Source: JBBSIG01 sp038232215
GTDB lineage: Bacteria > Actinomycetota > Thermoleophilia > Gaiellales > Gaiellaceae
Length of the DNA stretch: 9,634 bases
Reading direction: 5' to 3'
NCBI GenBank assembly: GCA_038232215.1
Contig: JBBSIG010000090.1
Coordinates: 1-9,634, forward strand
In this document: positions 1-6,866 of the stretch, piece after piece
Layout of the letters: each line of letters starts with the position of its first letter
How positions within the stretch are numbered: position 1 is the first letter of the stretch
The notes under the pieces: generated by a model
Database searches by the model: none
What the model saw: the letters and a program-made list of their open reading frames with translations, nothing else
What the model was told of the DNA's origin: nothing
Position numbers and translations under genes: made by a program

Positions 1-1
1 C

Positions 2-700
2 CCGGCACGCTGGGCCTGGAACTACGACGACGTGTTCAGGATCGCGCCGGTCGCCAGATGGTTCCTGAACAGTCTCTGGATCAGCGGGCTGAGCGCGCTC
101 GCGGTCACCTTCTCGAGCGCGATCGTCGCCTTCGCCTTCGCCTACTTCCGCTTCCCGGGCCGCAACGCCCTGTTCGCGCTCGTGCTGGCGACGATGATGC
201 TGCCGGGCGACGTGACCATGATCCCCGCCTTCCTGATCTGGAACAAGCTCGGGCTCGTCAACACGCAGTATCCGCTCTGGGTCCCGAACCTGTTCGGGAG
301 CGCGTTCTACATCTTCCTGCAGCGCCAGTTCTTCCTGGGCATCCCGCGCGAGCTCTTCGAGGCGGCGCGCATGGACGGCGACAGCTATTTCTCGATGTTC
401 CGGCGAATCGCGTTACCCCTCGCGAAGCCGGCGCTCATCGTCACCTTCATCTTCGAGATCCAGGCCAAGTGGTTCGACTTCAAGGCGCCGCTCATCTACC
501 TGCGTGACAGCGCCCTCTTCACGATGCCGCTCGGCCTGAAGACCGTGCTCGACCAGTTCGGCCTCGGCGGCGGCGGCGAGGGCGACTACCAGATCATCAT
601 CGCTGCGACGGTCCTCCTCACCGTGCCGATGATCGTCCTCTTCGCGGTCTTCCAGCGCTACTTCCTCGAGGGCATCGCCACCCAGGGGCGCAAGGGTTAG
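2..700 (+). CDS. Carbohydrate ABC transporter permease, CUT1/MalG type (5' end outside window)
   Basis: This is an inner-membrane permease subunit of a sugar ABC importer. The reading frame is open from base 2, and the residues before the first in-window GTG (position 32) already look like family sequence (WNYDDVF before APVARWFLNSLWISG), so the true start lies upstream. About 232 residues are visible. Hydrophobic stretches suitable for membrane helices begin at NSLWISGLSALAV, FALVLATMMLPG, LWVPNLFGSAFYIF, PALIVTFIF and QIIIAATVLLTVPMIVL. The cytoplasmic EAA loop that docks on the ATPase is clear: ELFEAARMDGDSYFSMF followed by IALPLAKPAL. The C-terminus (RYFLEGIATQGRKG) is typical of MalG-like permeases. 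The partner permease, binding protein and any ATPase are not in the window. The transported sugar cannot be read from the sequence; the neighbours suggest glycosides or oligosaccharides. Confidence 0.93.
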   Translation, partial: PARWAWNYDDVFRIAPVARWFLNSLWISGLSALAVTFSSAIVAFAFAYFRFPGRNALFALVLATMMLPGDVTMIPAFLIWNKLGLVNTQYPLWVPNLFGSAFYIFLQRQFFLGIPRELFEAARMDGDSYFSMFRRIALPLAKPALIVTFIFEIQAKWFDFKAPLIYLRDSALFTMPLGLKTVLDQFGLGGGGEGDYQIIIAATVLLTVPMIVLFAVFQRYFLEGIATQGRKG

Positions 701-727
701 CGTGGGGGAACCCAGGGTTCCCCCACG
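701..727 (+). terminator. Perfect 13-bp palindrome just after the permease stop; possible hairpin terminator or processing site
   Basis: The left arm CGTGGGGGAACCC (701-713) is the exact reverse complement of GGGTTCCCCCACG (715-727), with a single A between them. It begins at the base after the permease stop codon. There is no T-run behind it, only a pyrimidine-rich stretch (CCTCCTCCTTCC), so it is not a classical Rho-independent terminator. It could still end or slow transcription, protect the 3' end of the transporter mRNA, or be part of a dispersed repeat. The palindrome is certain; its function is inferred. Confidence 0.55.
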
Positions 728-774
728 GACCTCCTCCTTCCGCGCTCCTGCCGACCGGCCGCCCTTGGCAGCCC

Positions 775-791
775 GCCGGGCAAAGCCCGGC
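775..791 (+). other. Small inverted repeat (7-bp stem, AAA loop)
   Basis: GCCGGGC (775-781), AAA, GCCCGGC (785-791) form a compact stem-loop between permease and kinase. It is followed by CTTCGGCC rather than a T-run, so termination is not supported. It lies inside the larger inverted-repeat unit and may be a structural part of it. Confidence 0.4.
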
Positions 792-877
792 TTCGGCCGC
801 CTACGGGCGCGAGCTGGTTCCCCCGCGCCGCGCCGATCGACCGGGTGTTGACGATCTCGGCCGGAGCTCTTCCCGCC

Positions 878-1885
878 GTGGGCGAGGACGGCTCGGGCCC
901 GGCATGGCGGCCCTCCGTGCTCGCGCTCGACATCGGGGGCACGAAGCTCGCCGCGGGCGTCGTCGAGAGCTCCGGCCGCGTCCGCTCGTTCCTCGTGGAG
1001 TCGACGCTCGCGGACCAGGGCCCCGAGCGCGGGCTCGCCCGTCTGTTCGAGCTCGGGCGGCGCGCCGTCGGCGAGTCGGGCCTCGACTGGCCCGAGCTCG
1101 CCGCGGTGGGGATCGGCTGCGGCGGGCCGCTCGACGCGGAGGAGGGGGTGCTGCTCGCCCCGCCGCACCTGCCGGGGTGGCGCGACGTGCCGGTCGGCGC
1201 GCTCGCCGAGCGGGAGCTCGGCCTGCCCGCCACGCTCGAGAACGACGCGACGGCCGCCGCCGCGGGGGAGCATCGCTACGGCGCGGGGGTCGGCACTCGC
1301 AACATGGTCTACCTGACCGTCTCGACCGGGGTCGGCGGCGGGATCGTCGTCGACGGCCGCCTCTACCGTGGCGCGACCGGCAACGGCGGCGAGCTCGGTC
1401 ACGTCACGGTCGACTGCCGCGGCCGGCCGTGCCACGGCTGCGGCCGCCGGGGCTGCCTGGAGGCGTACGTCTCGGGCACGTCGATCGCGGAGCGCGCCAG
1501 GGAGGCCCTAGCGGCGTCGGCCGAGCCCTCCTCGCTCGCCGAGCTCCCCGACCTGACGGCGGCCGACGTCGCCGCGGCGGCGCTCGCCGGGGACGCGCTC
1601 GCTCGAGAGGTCTGGGAGGGAACGATCGCGGCGCTCGCCTGCGGGCTGACGTCGATCGTGAACCTCTTCGAGCCCGAGCTGGTCGTCCTCGGCGGCGGAG
1701 TCAGCAGCGCCGGCGAGCAGCTGCTTGGCCCGGTTCGGGACTGTGTCCGCGCCGACTCCATGCAACCGGCCGGCGAGGCGGCGAGGATCGTCCGCTCGGC
1801 TCTCGGCGACCGGGTCGGCGTCGTCGGGGCGGCGGCGATCGCCCTCGAGCGGGCAGCCTCGGGCAACGCGCTCGCGCGTGGCTGA
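878..1885 (+). CDS. ROK-family sugar kinase
   Basis: This is a cytoplasmic ATP-dependent sugar kinase of the ROK family, whose members usually phosphorylate hexoses or N-acetylhexosamines at the 6-OH. With the chosen start it has 335 residues. Visible motifs are the phosphate-binding LALDIGGTK (Asp18), ENDATAAAAGEHRYG with the likely catalytic base Asp123, STGVGGGIV, and GGELGH (Glu172, His175). The cysteine cluster CHGCGRRGCLE (Cys185, Cys188, Cys193) binds structural zinc in this family. The first two cysteines are separated by two residues rather than the common one. The start is uncertain: GTG 878 has GGAG 11 nt upstream; GTG 845 would give 346 aa without a visible ribosome binding site; GTG 917 would place the start directly before LALDIGG. 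It overlaps the isomerase gene by 8 bp. Substrate specificity cannot be told; glucose, mannose, GlcNAc and ManNAc are all possible. Confidence 0.9.
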   Translation: MGEDGSGPAWRPSVLALDIGGTKLAAGVVESSGRVRSFLVESTLADQGPERGLARLFELGRRAVGESGLDWPELAAVGIGCGGPLDAEEGVLLAPPHLPGWRDVPVGALAERELGLPATLENDATAAAAGEHRYGAGVGTRNMVYLTVSTGVGGGIVVDGRLYRGATGNGGELGHVTVDCRGRPCHGCGRRGCLEAYVSGTSIAERAREALAASAEPSSLAELPDLTAADVAAAALAGDALAREVWEGTIAALACGLTSIVNLFEPELVVLGGGVSSAGEQLLGPVRDCVRADSMQPAGEAARIVRSALGDRVGVVGAAAIALERAASGNALARG

Positions 1886-2471
1886 GAGCTCCTCGCCGAG
1901 CGCTGAAGCACTCGCGGACCACCTCGCGCGGGCGGCCGAGCTCGGCGACCTCCTGCCCCGGGTGGAGGAGCTGGCGCGGCGGCTGATCGAGGCGTTCTCC
2001 AGCGGCGGGCGGCTGTACACCTTCGGCAACGGCGGCAGCGCCACCGAGGCTCAGCACCTCGCCGAGGAGCTGGTCGGCCGCTTCAGCCGCGAGCGGGGCG
2101 CACTTCCGGCCCAGTGTCTGTCCGCCGATCCCTCCGTCCTGACCTGCATCGCGAACGACTACAGCTTCGACGAGGTGTTCGAGCGCCAGGTGCGCGCCTT
2201 CGTCGGGGCCGGCGATGTCGCGATCGGCTTCTCGACGAGCGGGCGCTCGCCGAACGTCGTCCGCGGCCTCGCCGCGGCGCGGGAGGCGGGGGCGACGACC
2301 GCTCTGCTCGGGGGCGGCGACGGCGGCCCTGCGGCGTCGCACGCCGACCTCGCGCTGATCGTCCCGTCCACCTCGACGGCCCGGGTCCAGGAGCTGCACG
2401 TGCTGCTCGTCCATCTCCTGCTCGAGCCGGTCGACGCCTGGGCGGCCGGCAAGCCGGAGGGCACAGGATGA
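1878..2471 (+). CDS. SIS-domain phosphosugar isomerase, GmhA-like
   Basis: This 197-aa cytoplasmic protein belongs to the SIS family close to sedoheptulose-7-phosphate isomerase (GmhA). The fold-defining motif is TFGNGGSATEAQHLAEELVG (residues 48-67), followed by IANDYSFDEVF, GFSTSGRSPNVVRGLAAA and ARVQELHVLLVHLL. By comparison with E. coli GmhA as remembered, catalytic Glu65 and His180 correspond to Glu64 and His179 here, so an active aldose/ketose-phosphate isomerase is plausible. GTG 1878 is chosen because it gives a family-length N-terminus and an 8-bp overlap with the kinase, implying translational coupling. An LPS-heptose role is not suggested by the context. Between a kinase and glycosidases, isomerising a sugar phosphate for catabolism is more likely. 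A regulatory or DiaA-like role is a less likely alternative. Confidence 0.88.
   Translation: MAESSSPSAEALADHLARAAELGDLLPRVEELARRLIEAFSSGGRLYTFGNGGSATEAQHLAEELVGRFSRERGALPAQCLSADPSVLTCIANDYSFDEVFERQVRAFVGAGDVAIGFSTSGRSPNVVRGLAAAREAGATTALLGGGDGGPAASHADLALIVPSTSTARVQELHVLLVHLLLEPVDAWAAGKPEGTG
2456..2460 (+). promoter_or_regulatory. Ribosome binding site of the alpha-mannosidase gene
   Basis: GGAGG lies 7 nt before ATG 2468. It is the best Shine-Dalgarno match seen at any start in the operon and fixes the GH38 start inside the end of the isomerase gene. Most other starts here have only weak or no such signal and probably rely on reinitiation at overlapping stop/start codons. Confidence 0.7.
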
Positions 2472-4918
2472 GCAAAGTCGGCGAGGAGCGCGCGAGAAAG
2501 CTCCTGCACATGGTCGGCAATGCCCACATCGACCCGGTGTGGCTGTGGCAGTGGCAGGAGGGCTACCAGGAGGTGCGGGCGACCTTCCGGGCGGCCCTCG
2601 ACCGGATGGAGGAGTATCCGGACTTCGTTTTCACGAGCAACTCCGTCGTCTTCTTCGAGTGGGTCGAGGAGTCGGACCCGGACCTGTTCGAAGAGATTCG
2701 CGCGCGGATCGCCGAGGGTCGCTGGCAGGCGATCGGCGGCTGGTGGATCGAGCCCGACTGCAACATCCCCTCCGGCGAGTCGCTCGTTCGCCAGGCGCTC
2801 TACGGGCAGCGCTACCTGCGCGAGCGCTTCGGGATCACCGCCACGACCGGGGCGAACATCGACTCCTTCGGCCACAACGCCTCGATCCCGCAGCTCCTGC
2901 GCGGCAGCGGCATGGACTCCTACGTGTTCCTCCGCCCGGGGCCGCACGAGCTCACCCTGCCCGGGCCGGTGTTCTGGTGGGAGTCGCCGGACGGCTCGCG
3001 GGTGTGCGCCTACCGCATACCGCACGAGTACTCCGGCCCGCGCGACGATCTCGCCGACCACGTCGGCCAGGCGCTCGCGCAGCTGCCGGCCGACCGCGCG
3101 GAGGGGATGGTCTTCTACGGCGTGGGCAACCACGGTGGCGGGCCGACGAGGGAGAACCTCGACTCGATCGCGCGATTGAACGAGGACGGCGCGCTGCCGG
3201 CGCTCGAGCTCAGCTCGCCCCGGCGCTTCTTCGACGGCGTCGTCGGCGGGGACGGCTCGATCCCCGTGCACGCGGGCGAGCTCCAGCACCACGGGGTCGG
3301 CTGCTACACGTCCCACTCGGGGATCAAGCGCTGGAACCGGCGCGCGGAGGGCCTGCTCGGCCGGGCGGAGAAGTGGTGCGCGGTCGCAGAGCGTCTCGGC
3401 GCCCAGCCCTACCCGCTCGCGGAGCTGACCGAAGCGTGGAAGCTGCTGCTCCTCAACCAGTTCCACGACACGCTCGCCGGGACGTCGATCGAGCCCGCGT
3501 ACGAGGATGCGCGCGACCAGATCGGGCACGCGTCGTCCGTCGCGGCGCTCGCGTTCAACCGCGCGATCCAGTCGATCGCGCGCCGGATCGACATCCCTCC
3601 CGAGGGGGAGGAGGTGCGTCACGTCGCCGTCTTCAACCCGCACGCCTGGCGGCTGCGGACGGACGTGGAGCTCGAGCTCACCTCGCTCTCGGGGGACGGC
3701 GCGCGGCTCATCGACGACGAGGGGGCGCCGGTGCCCGCGCAGACGACCCGCTCGCACACGACGATGAGCAGCGCTCGCGGTCGCCTCGTGTTCCCCGCCG
3801 ATCTGCCGCCGCTCGGGTACCGGGTCTATCGCATCGCTTCCGGCGGGGCGGGGGAGGGGCTCGACGCAACCGATTCGACTCTCGAGAACGAGCACCTGAC
3901 CCTGGAGCTCGACCGCTCCACGGGGCGGATCGCGAAGCTCCTCGTCAAGGCGACCGGCGTCGACCTCGCCGCGCCCGGCAGTCGGCACGCGGTCGTCGTC
4001 CGGGACCGCTCCGACACCTGGGGACACGGGGTGCGCGCCTACGACGACGAGCTCGACGAGCTCGTCTGCGGGTCCGTGCGCCTCCTCGAGAACGGGCCCG
4101 TGCGCGCCGTCCTGCGGGTCGAGAGCCGGTACGGCTCCTCGACTCTGCGCGAGGACTACGTGCTCGGTGCGGACGCTCGCCACGTGGAGGTGCGGGTCGC
4201 CCTCGACTGGCACGAGCAGCTCAAGCTGCTGAAGCTGCGCTACCCGACGAGCGTCGACGCGGCCGCTGCGACGTACGAGATTCCCTACGGCCACCTCGAG
4301 CGCGCGACGGGCGGCGACGAGGAGCCGGGCCAGAGCTGGGTGGACGTCTCCGGGGCGGGACGCGGCCTCGCGGTCGTGAATGACGCGAAGCACGGGTACG
4401 ACGTGCGCGGCGGCGACATCGGGATCACGGTCGTCCGGAGCCCCGTGTGGGCCTGGCACGACCCGCGGGAGCTCGAGCAGGAGGGCGACTTCGAGTACAT
4501 GGACCAGGGCCGCCAGCGCTTCCGGGTCTGCCTCCTCCCGCATGCCGGCGACTGGCGCGAGGCGGGCGTCGTCCGCCTCGCGGCGGAGCTGAGTCAGCCG
4601 CCGTTCGCGCTGCTCGAGTCGCAGCACCGCGGCGACCTGCCGCAGCGGGAGTCGTACGCCTCGGACGGCGGCCGAGCGGTCGTCCTCTCGGTCGTGAAGG
4701 CGGCAGAGGACGGGGAGGGCGCGCTCGTGGTGCGCGCCTACGAGTCCTGGGGGCGCCCGGCGCGGGCGAAGCTCGGGCTGCCGCTCGCCGGCCGCACGCT
4801 CGAGGCCGACTTCGGCGCGTACGAGCTCAAGACCTTCGTCGTGCCGGCCGACCCCGCTGCCCCGGTCGTCGAGACGGACCTGCTCGAGCGGCCGGCGGGG
4901 CCGTCGCGCGAGCCGTGA
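2468..4918 (+). CDS. Alpha-mannosidase, glycoside hydrolase family 38
   Basis: This 816-aa retaining, zinc-dependent alpha-mannosidase removes alpha-linked mannose from glycans. The N-terminal catalytic domain (about 12-350) carries GNAHIDPVWLW with zinc ligands His20 and Asp22, GANIDSFGHNASIPQLL with nucleophile/ligand Asp132, GVGNHGGGPTREN, the GCYTSHSGIKRWNRR loop, and LLLNQFHDTLAGTS with the fourth zinc ligand His333. The family's helical middle region and beta-rich C-terminal domains follow, including YDVRGGDIGITVVRSPVWAW, QPPFALL and the closing PVVETDLLE. No signal peptide is seen, so it should act in the cytoplasm on imported oligosaccharides. Length and motif order fit bacterial GH38 enzymes and no internal loss is apparent. 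ATG 2468 has GGAGG 7 nt upstream and overlaps the isomerase stop (ATGA). The linkage preference (alpha-1,2/1,3/1,6) cannot be read. Confidence 0.95.
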   Translation: MSKVGEERARKLLHMVGNAHIDPVWLWQWQEGYQEVRATFRAALDRMEEYPDFVFTSNSVVFFEWVEESDPDLFEEIRARIAEGRWQAIGGWWIEPDCNIPSGESLVRQALYGQRYLRERFGITATTGANIDSFGHNASIPQLLRGSGMDSYVFLRPGPHELTLPGPVFWWESPDGSRVCAYRIPHEYSGPRDDLADHVGQALAQLPADRAEGMVFYGVGNHGGGPTRENLDSIARLNEDGALPALELSSPRRFFDGVVGGDGSIPVHAGELQHHGVGCYTSHSGIKRWNRRAEGLLGRAEKWCAVAERLGAQPYPLAELTEAWKLLLLNQFHDTLAGTSIEPAYEDARDQIGHASSVAALAFNRAIQSIARRIDIPPEGEEVRHVAVFNPHAWRLRTDVELELTSLSGDGARLIDDEGAPVPAQTTRSHTTMSSARGRLVFPADLPPLGYRVYRIASGGAGEGLDATDSTLENEHLTLELDRSTGRIAKLLVKATGVDLAAPGSRHAVVVRDRSDTWGHGVRAYDDELDELVCGSVRLLENGPVRAVLRVESRYGSSTLREDYVLGADARHVEVRVALDWHEQLKLLKLRYPTSVDAAAATYEIPYGHLERATGGDEEPGQSWVDVSGAGRGLAVVNDAKHGYDVRGGDIGITVVRSPVWAWHDPRELEQEGDFEYMDQGRQRFRVCLLPHAGDWREAGVVRLAAELSQPPFALLESQHRGDLPQRESYASDGGRAVVLSVVKAAEDGEGALVVRAYESWGRPARAKLGLPLAGRTLEADFGAYELKTFVVPADPAAPVVETDLLERPAGPSREP

Positions 4919-6672
4919 CCGCGGTCAGGACCCTGGACGGGGCAGGAGCGCTCGCGGCTCGAGCGCTCGCCCCCGACGGAGCAGCAGTCGGTGGCTTCTC
5001 GTTCGAGAGAGCGCCCCGCGAGGGTCGGGACACGGCCCTCCGAGTCAGGTACGAGGGCGACGCTCCGCTCGAGGCCGGAGTCCGCGTCGAGCTCGCCCTG
5101 CCCGCGACGAGCGACCCGCGCTGGCTCGTCCCGGGGGTCTTCTACGGCGAGAACCGTCCGGAGAGCTGCACGCGCATCTTTCCGCGCTTCGTGCCCGGCC
5201 GAGTCGACGTCGGGCGGATGGAGTCGGATGCCTGGTCGTTTCGGGCCGACCGCTGCGCGACACCCGCGGTCTTCGCCCGCGGGGGCGCCCTGCTGACCGC
5301 GGAGGAGAGCGCGCTCGGGCAGTCGGGGGTGGGTTTCGCGCTCCGTGACGGTCGCCCGTCGATCTGGCTCGACTTTCCCTACCGGGAGGAGCCGCTCCGC
5401 TACGACGGCTCGCAGACGCCGGGGCCGCCGGACGTCCTGACCCACCGCTGGCAGGCGGGCGAGGAGGTCGAGCTCCGCTTCTCCGTGCTCGACCACGACG
5501 ACCACGCGCGCGCGCTCCGCGAGCTCGACTCGCCGTTCCAGGATCCCGGCTGGGTCTCCGTCGTGGAGGCGGCCGAGCTCGCCGCCCTGGGGCTCTTCCG
5601 CTGGCACTACCGCGCCGACCCGCCCCGCCTGCTCGAGACCGCGGCCTTCGACCGCGACGCGTTCGGAGCCTGCGGCGACCGCGACGCGATGCACGTCTCG
5701 TGGGTCAGCGGCGTGCCCTACGCGTACGCGCTGCTCCGGCACGGCCGGCGCGTCGGCAACGACGCCTACGTCACCGCCGCCGAGTCGGTGCTCGACCACG
5801 TCGCGGGCAATCTCACCCCCGGGGGGACGTTCTGGGCCCAGTGGACGGCGGAGCTCGGCTGGACGAGCGGCTGGCACCCGGACCGCATGCGCCTGCACGC
5901 GCGCACGCTCGCCGACGCCACGCTCTTCGCGCTCCGCGCGGGCGGGCGCTGGGCCGCGGCGGCCCACTCGAACGTCGCCGTCGCCCTCCGGACCCAGCGG
6001 GCCGACGGCGCGCTGCCCGCGGCGCACCACGTCGAGACGGGGGAGGCGGTCGCGTGGGAGGGCACCGCCGGCCTCTCCTGGATCCCCGCTCTCGTCGAGG
6101 CGGGCCGGCTCGAGGAGGCGCACCGCGCGGGCGCGTACTACCGACACTTCGACGTCTACCGCGGCGCGCCGGAGGACGTCGACCTCGCGCCGACGTCGGA
6201 GGACGGCTACGCCGCGCTGATGGCGTACGTCGCCCTCGAGGACTGGGACGCGGCCCGGCGTGCGGCCGACTGGATGCTCACCTTCCGCTACACGTACGAC
6301 GTCGCCTTCTCCGAGCGGACGCTGCTCGGCCGGTACTGCTTCCGCACGCGCGGCGCCGACCAGGCCTCGCCGGCCAATCAGCACCTGCACGCGTTCGGGC
6401 TGATCTGCCTGCCGGAGCTCGTGCGCCTGGCGCGGGCGACGGGAGACGACTACTACCTCTCGCGCGCGCGAGAGAACCTCGCCTGCTTCCGGCAGTTCAT
6501 CGCCCGTGAGGACGGCGACTTCGGCGCCTATCGCGGGATGGCGAGCGAGCGCTACTACCAGACCGACTGCTTCAAGGCGAAGGGGATGCTGCTGACGCTC
6601 TCCCACGCCTGGAGCGTGGGCGTCCTCCTGCTCGCCTGCGAGGACGCCCTCGCGCTGCCGGAGCTTGCATGA
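4915..6672 (+). CDS. Uncharacterised 585-aa protein, probable beta domain plus helical-barrel (six-hairpin glycosidase-like)
   Basis: I do not recognise a named family. GTG 4915 overlaps the mannosidase stop (GTGA), so the two are translationally coupled. Residues 1 to about 215 look beta-rich, with alternating hydrophobics such as TALRVRYEGDAPLEAGVRVEL and the aromatic stretch WLVPGVFYGENRPES. Residues from about 217 to the end look like repeated helical hairpins: EAAELAALGLFRWHY, DAYVTAAESVLDHVAG, HARTLADATLFALRA, EDGYAALMAYVALEDW, NQHLHAFGLICLPELVRLA, then NLACFRQFIAREDGDF. This arrangement resembles six-hairpin (alpha/alpha) glycosidases or epimerases. Acidic and aromatic motifs that could line a pocket are WTAELGWTSGWHPDR (310-324), APTSEDGY (425-432), LLGRYCFRTRGADQASPANQHLH (starting at 470) and SERYYQTDCFKAKG (544-557). 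There is no signal peptide. Position beside GH38 suggests glycan breakdown. The fold is inferred; no substrate can be named. Confidence 0.8.
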   Translation: MTAVRTLDGAGALAARALAPDGAAVGGFSFERAPREGRDTALRVRYEGDAPLEAGVRVELALPATSDPRWLVPGVFYGENRPESCTRIFPRFVPGRVDVGRMESDAWSFRADRCATPAVFARGGALLTAEESALGQSGVGFALRDGRPSIWLDFPYREEPLRYDGSQTPGPPDVLTHRWQAGEEVELRFSVLDHDDHARALRELDSPFQDPGWVSVVEAAELAALGLFRWHYRADPPRLLETAAFDRDAFGACGDRDAMHVSWVSGVPYAYALLRHGRRVGNDAYVTAAESVLDHVAGNLTPGGTFWAQWTAELGWTSGWHPDRMRLHARTLADATLFALRAGGRWAAAAHSNVAVALRTQRADGALPAAHHVETGEAVAWEGTAGLSWIPALVEAGRLEEAHRAGAYYRHFDVYRGAPEDVDLAPTSEDGYAALMAYVALEDWDAARRAADWMLTFRYTYDVAFSERTLLGRYCFRTRGADQASPANQHLHAFGLICLPELVRLARATGDDYYLSRARENLACFRQFIAREDGDFGAYRGMASERYYQTDCFKAKGMLLTLSHAWSVGVLLLACEDALALPELA

Positions 6673-6866
6673 GGTCCCCCGACGGCTTCCTCTGCGGGGT
6701 CGCGACGTCCGCCTACCAGGTCGAGGGCGCGGTCGCCGCCGACGGGCACGGGCGGTCGACCTGGGACACGTTCTCGCACACGCCGGGAAAGATCGACGGC
6801 GGCGGGACCGGGGACGTCGCGTGCGACCACTTCCGTTGCTGGCGGGCCCCCGAGGCGGCCGCGTGA
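6669..6866 (+). pseudogene. GH1 beta-glucosidase N-terminal remnant (65 aa)
   Basis: The 65-aa frame begins exactly like a family 1 glycoside hydrolase: SPDGFLCGVATSAYQVEGAV, then GRSTWDTFSHTPGKI and GTGDVACDHFRCWR. This covers strand 1 with the substrate-contacting Gln of YQVEG and the family signature up to the D-H-Y/F position. Family members are about 400-450 aa. After CWR the sequence reads APEAAA and stops, so both catalytic glutamates (NEP and ENG motifs), and nearly the whole barrel, are missing. ATG 6669 overlaps the upstream stop (ATGA), a GGAG lies 5 nt upstream, and its own stop overlaps the aldolase start (GTGA). The normal-looking gene borders fit an internal deletion of most of a GH1 gene, with the native last codons possibly retained, though that cannot be shown. 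It cannot be a working beta-glucosidase. Reduced family fit at FLCG (usually FLWG) is minor. Confidence 0.8.

Larger units (their letters stand above)
701..827. repeat. Non-coding 127-bp unit bounded by 12-bp inverted repeats; REP- or MITE-like candidate
   Basis: The left palindrome arm at 701-712 can also pair with GGTTCCCCCGCG at 816-827: 12 pairs, one of them G-U. The interval is therefore framed by near-perfect inverted repeats, and the extra right-arm copy at 715-727 competes for the same left arm. A 7-bp hairpin sits inside at 775-791. No convincing coding frame or target-site duplication is seen. A dispersed intergenic repeat or a two-state RNA structure would both fit. Most of the 701-877 gap between permease and kinase is this unit; no clear promoter was recognised in it. 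Confidence 0.4.

Noticed and set aside
413..1435. 340-aa minus-strand frame spanning the intergenic gap
   Set aside because: It runs antisense through the permease end, the palindrome and the kinase, and has no family-like sequence.
2114..2467. 5' extension of the mannosidase frame
   Set aside because: It overlaps the isomerase in another frame and reads as Arg-rich shadow. The real start is ATG 2468 with GGAGG upstream.
2159..4627. 822-aa open frame on the minus strand opposite the alpha-mannosidase
   Set aside because: It lies antisense to a clear GH38 gene, has a low-complexity Arg/Ala/Val-rich composition and no recognisable domain. Long antisense frames are expected at this GC content.
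6665..6862. In-frame upstream extension of the aldolase as a fusion protein
   Set aside because: The extension is an Arg-rich shadow of the GH1 remnant. The aldolase family begins at GTG 6863.
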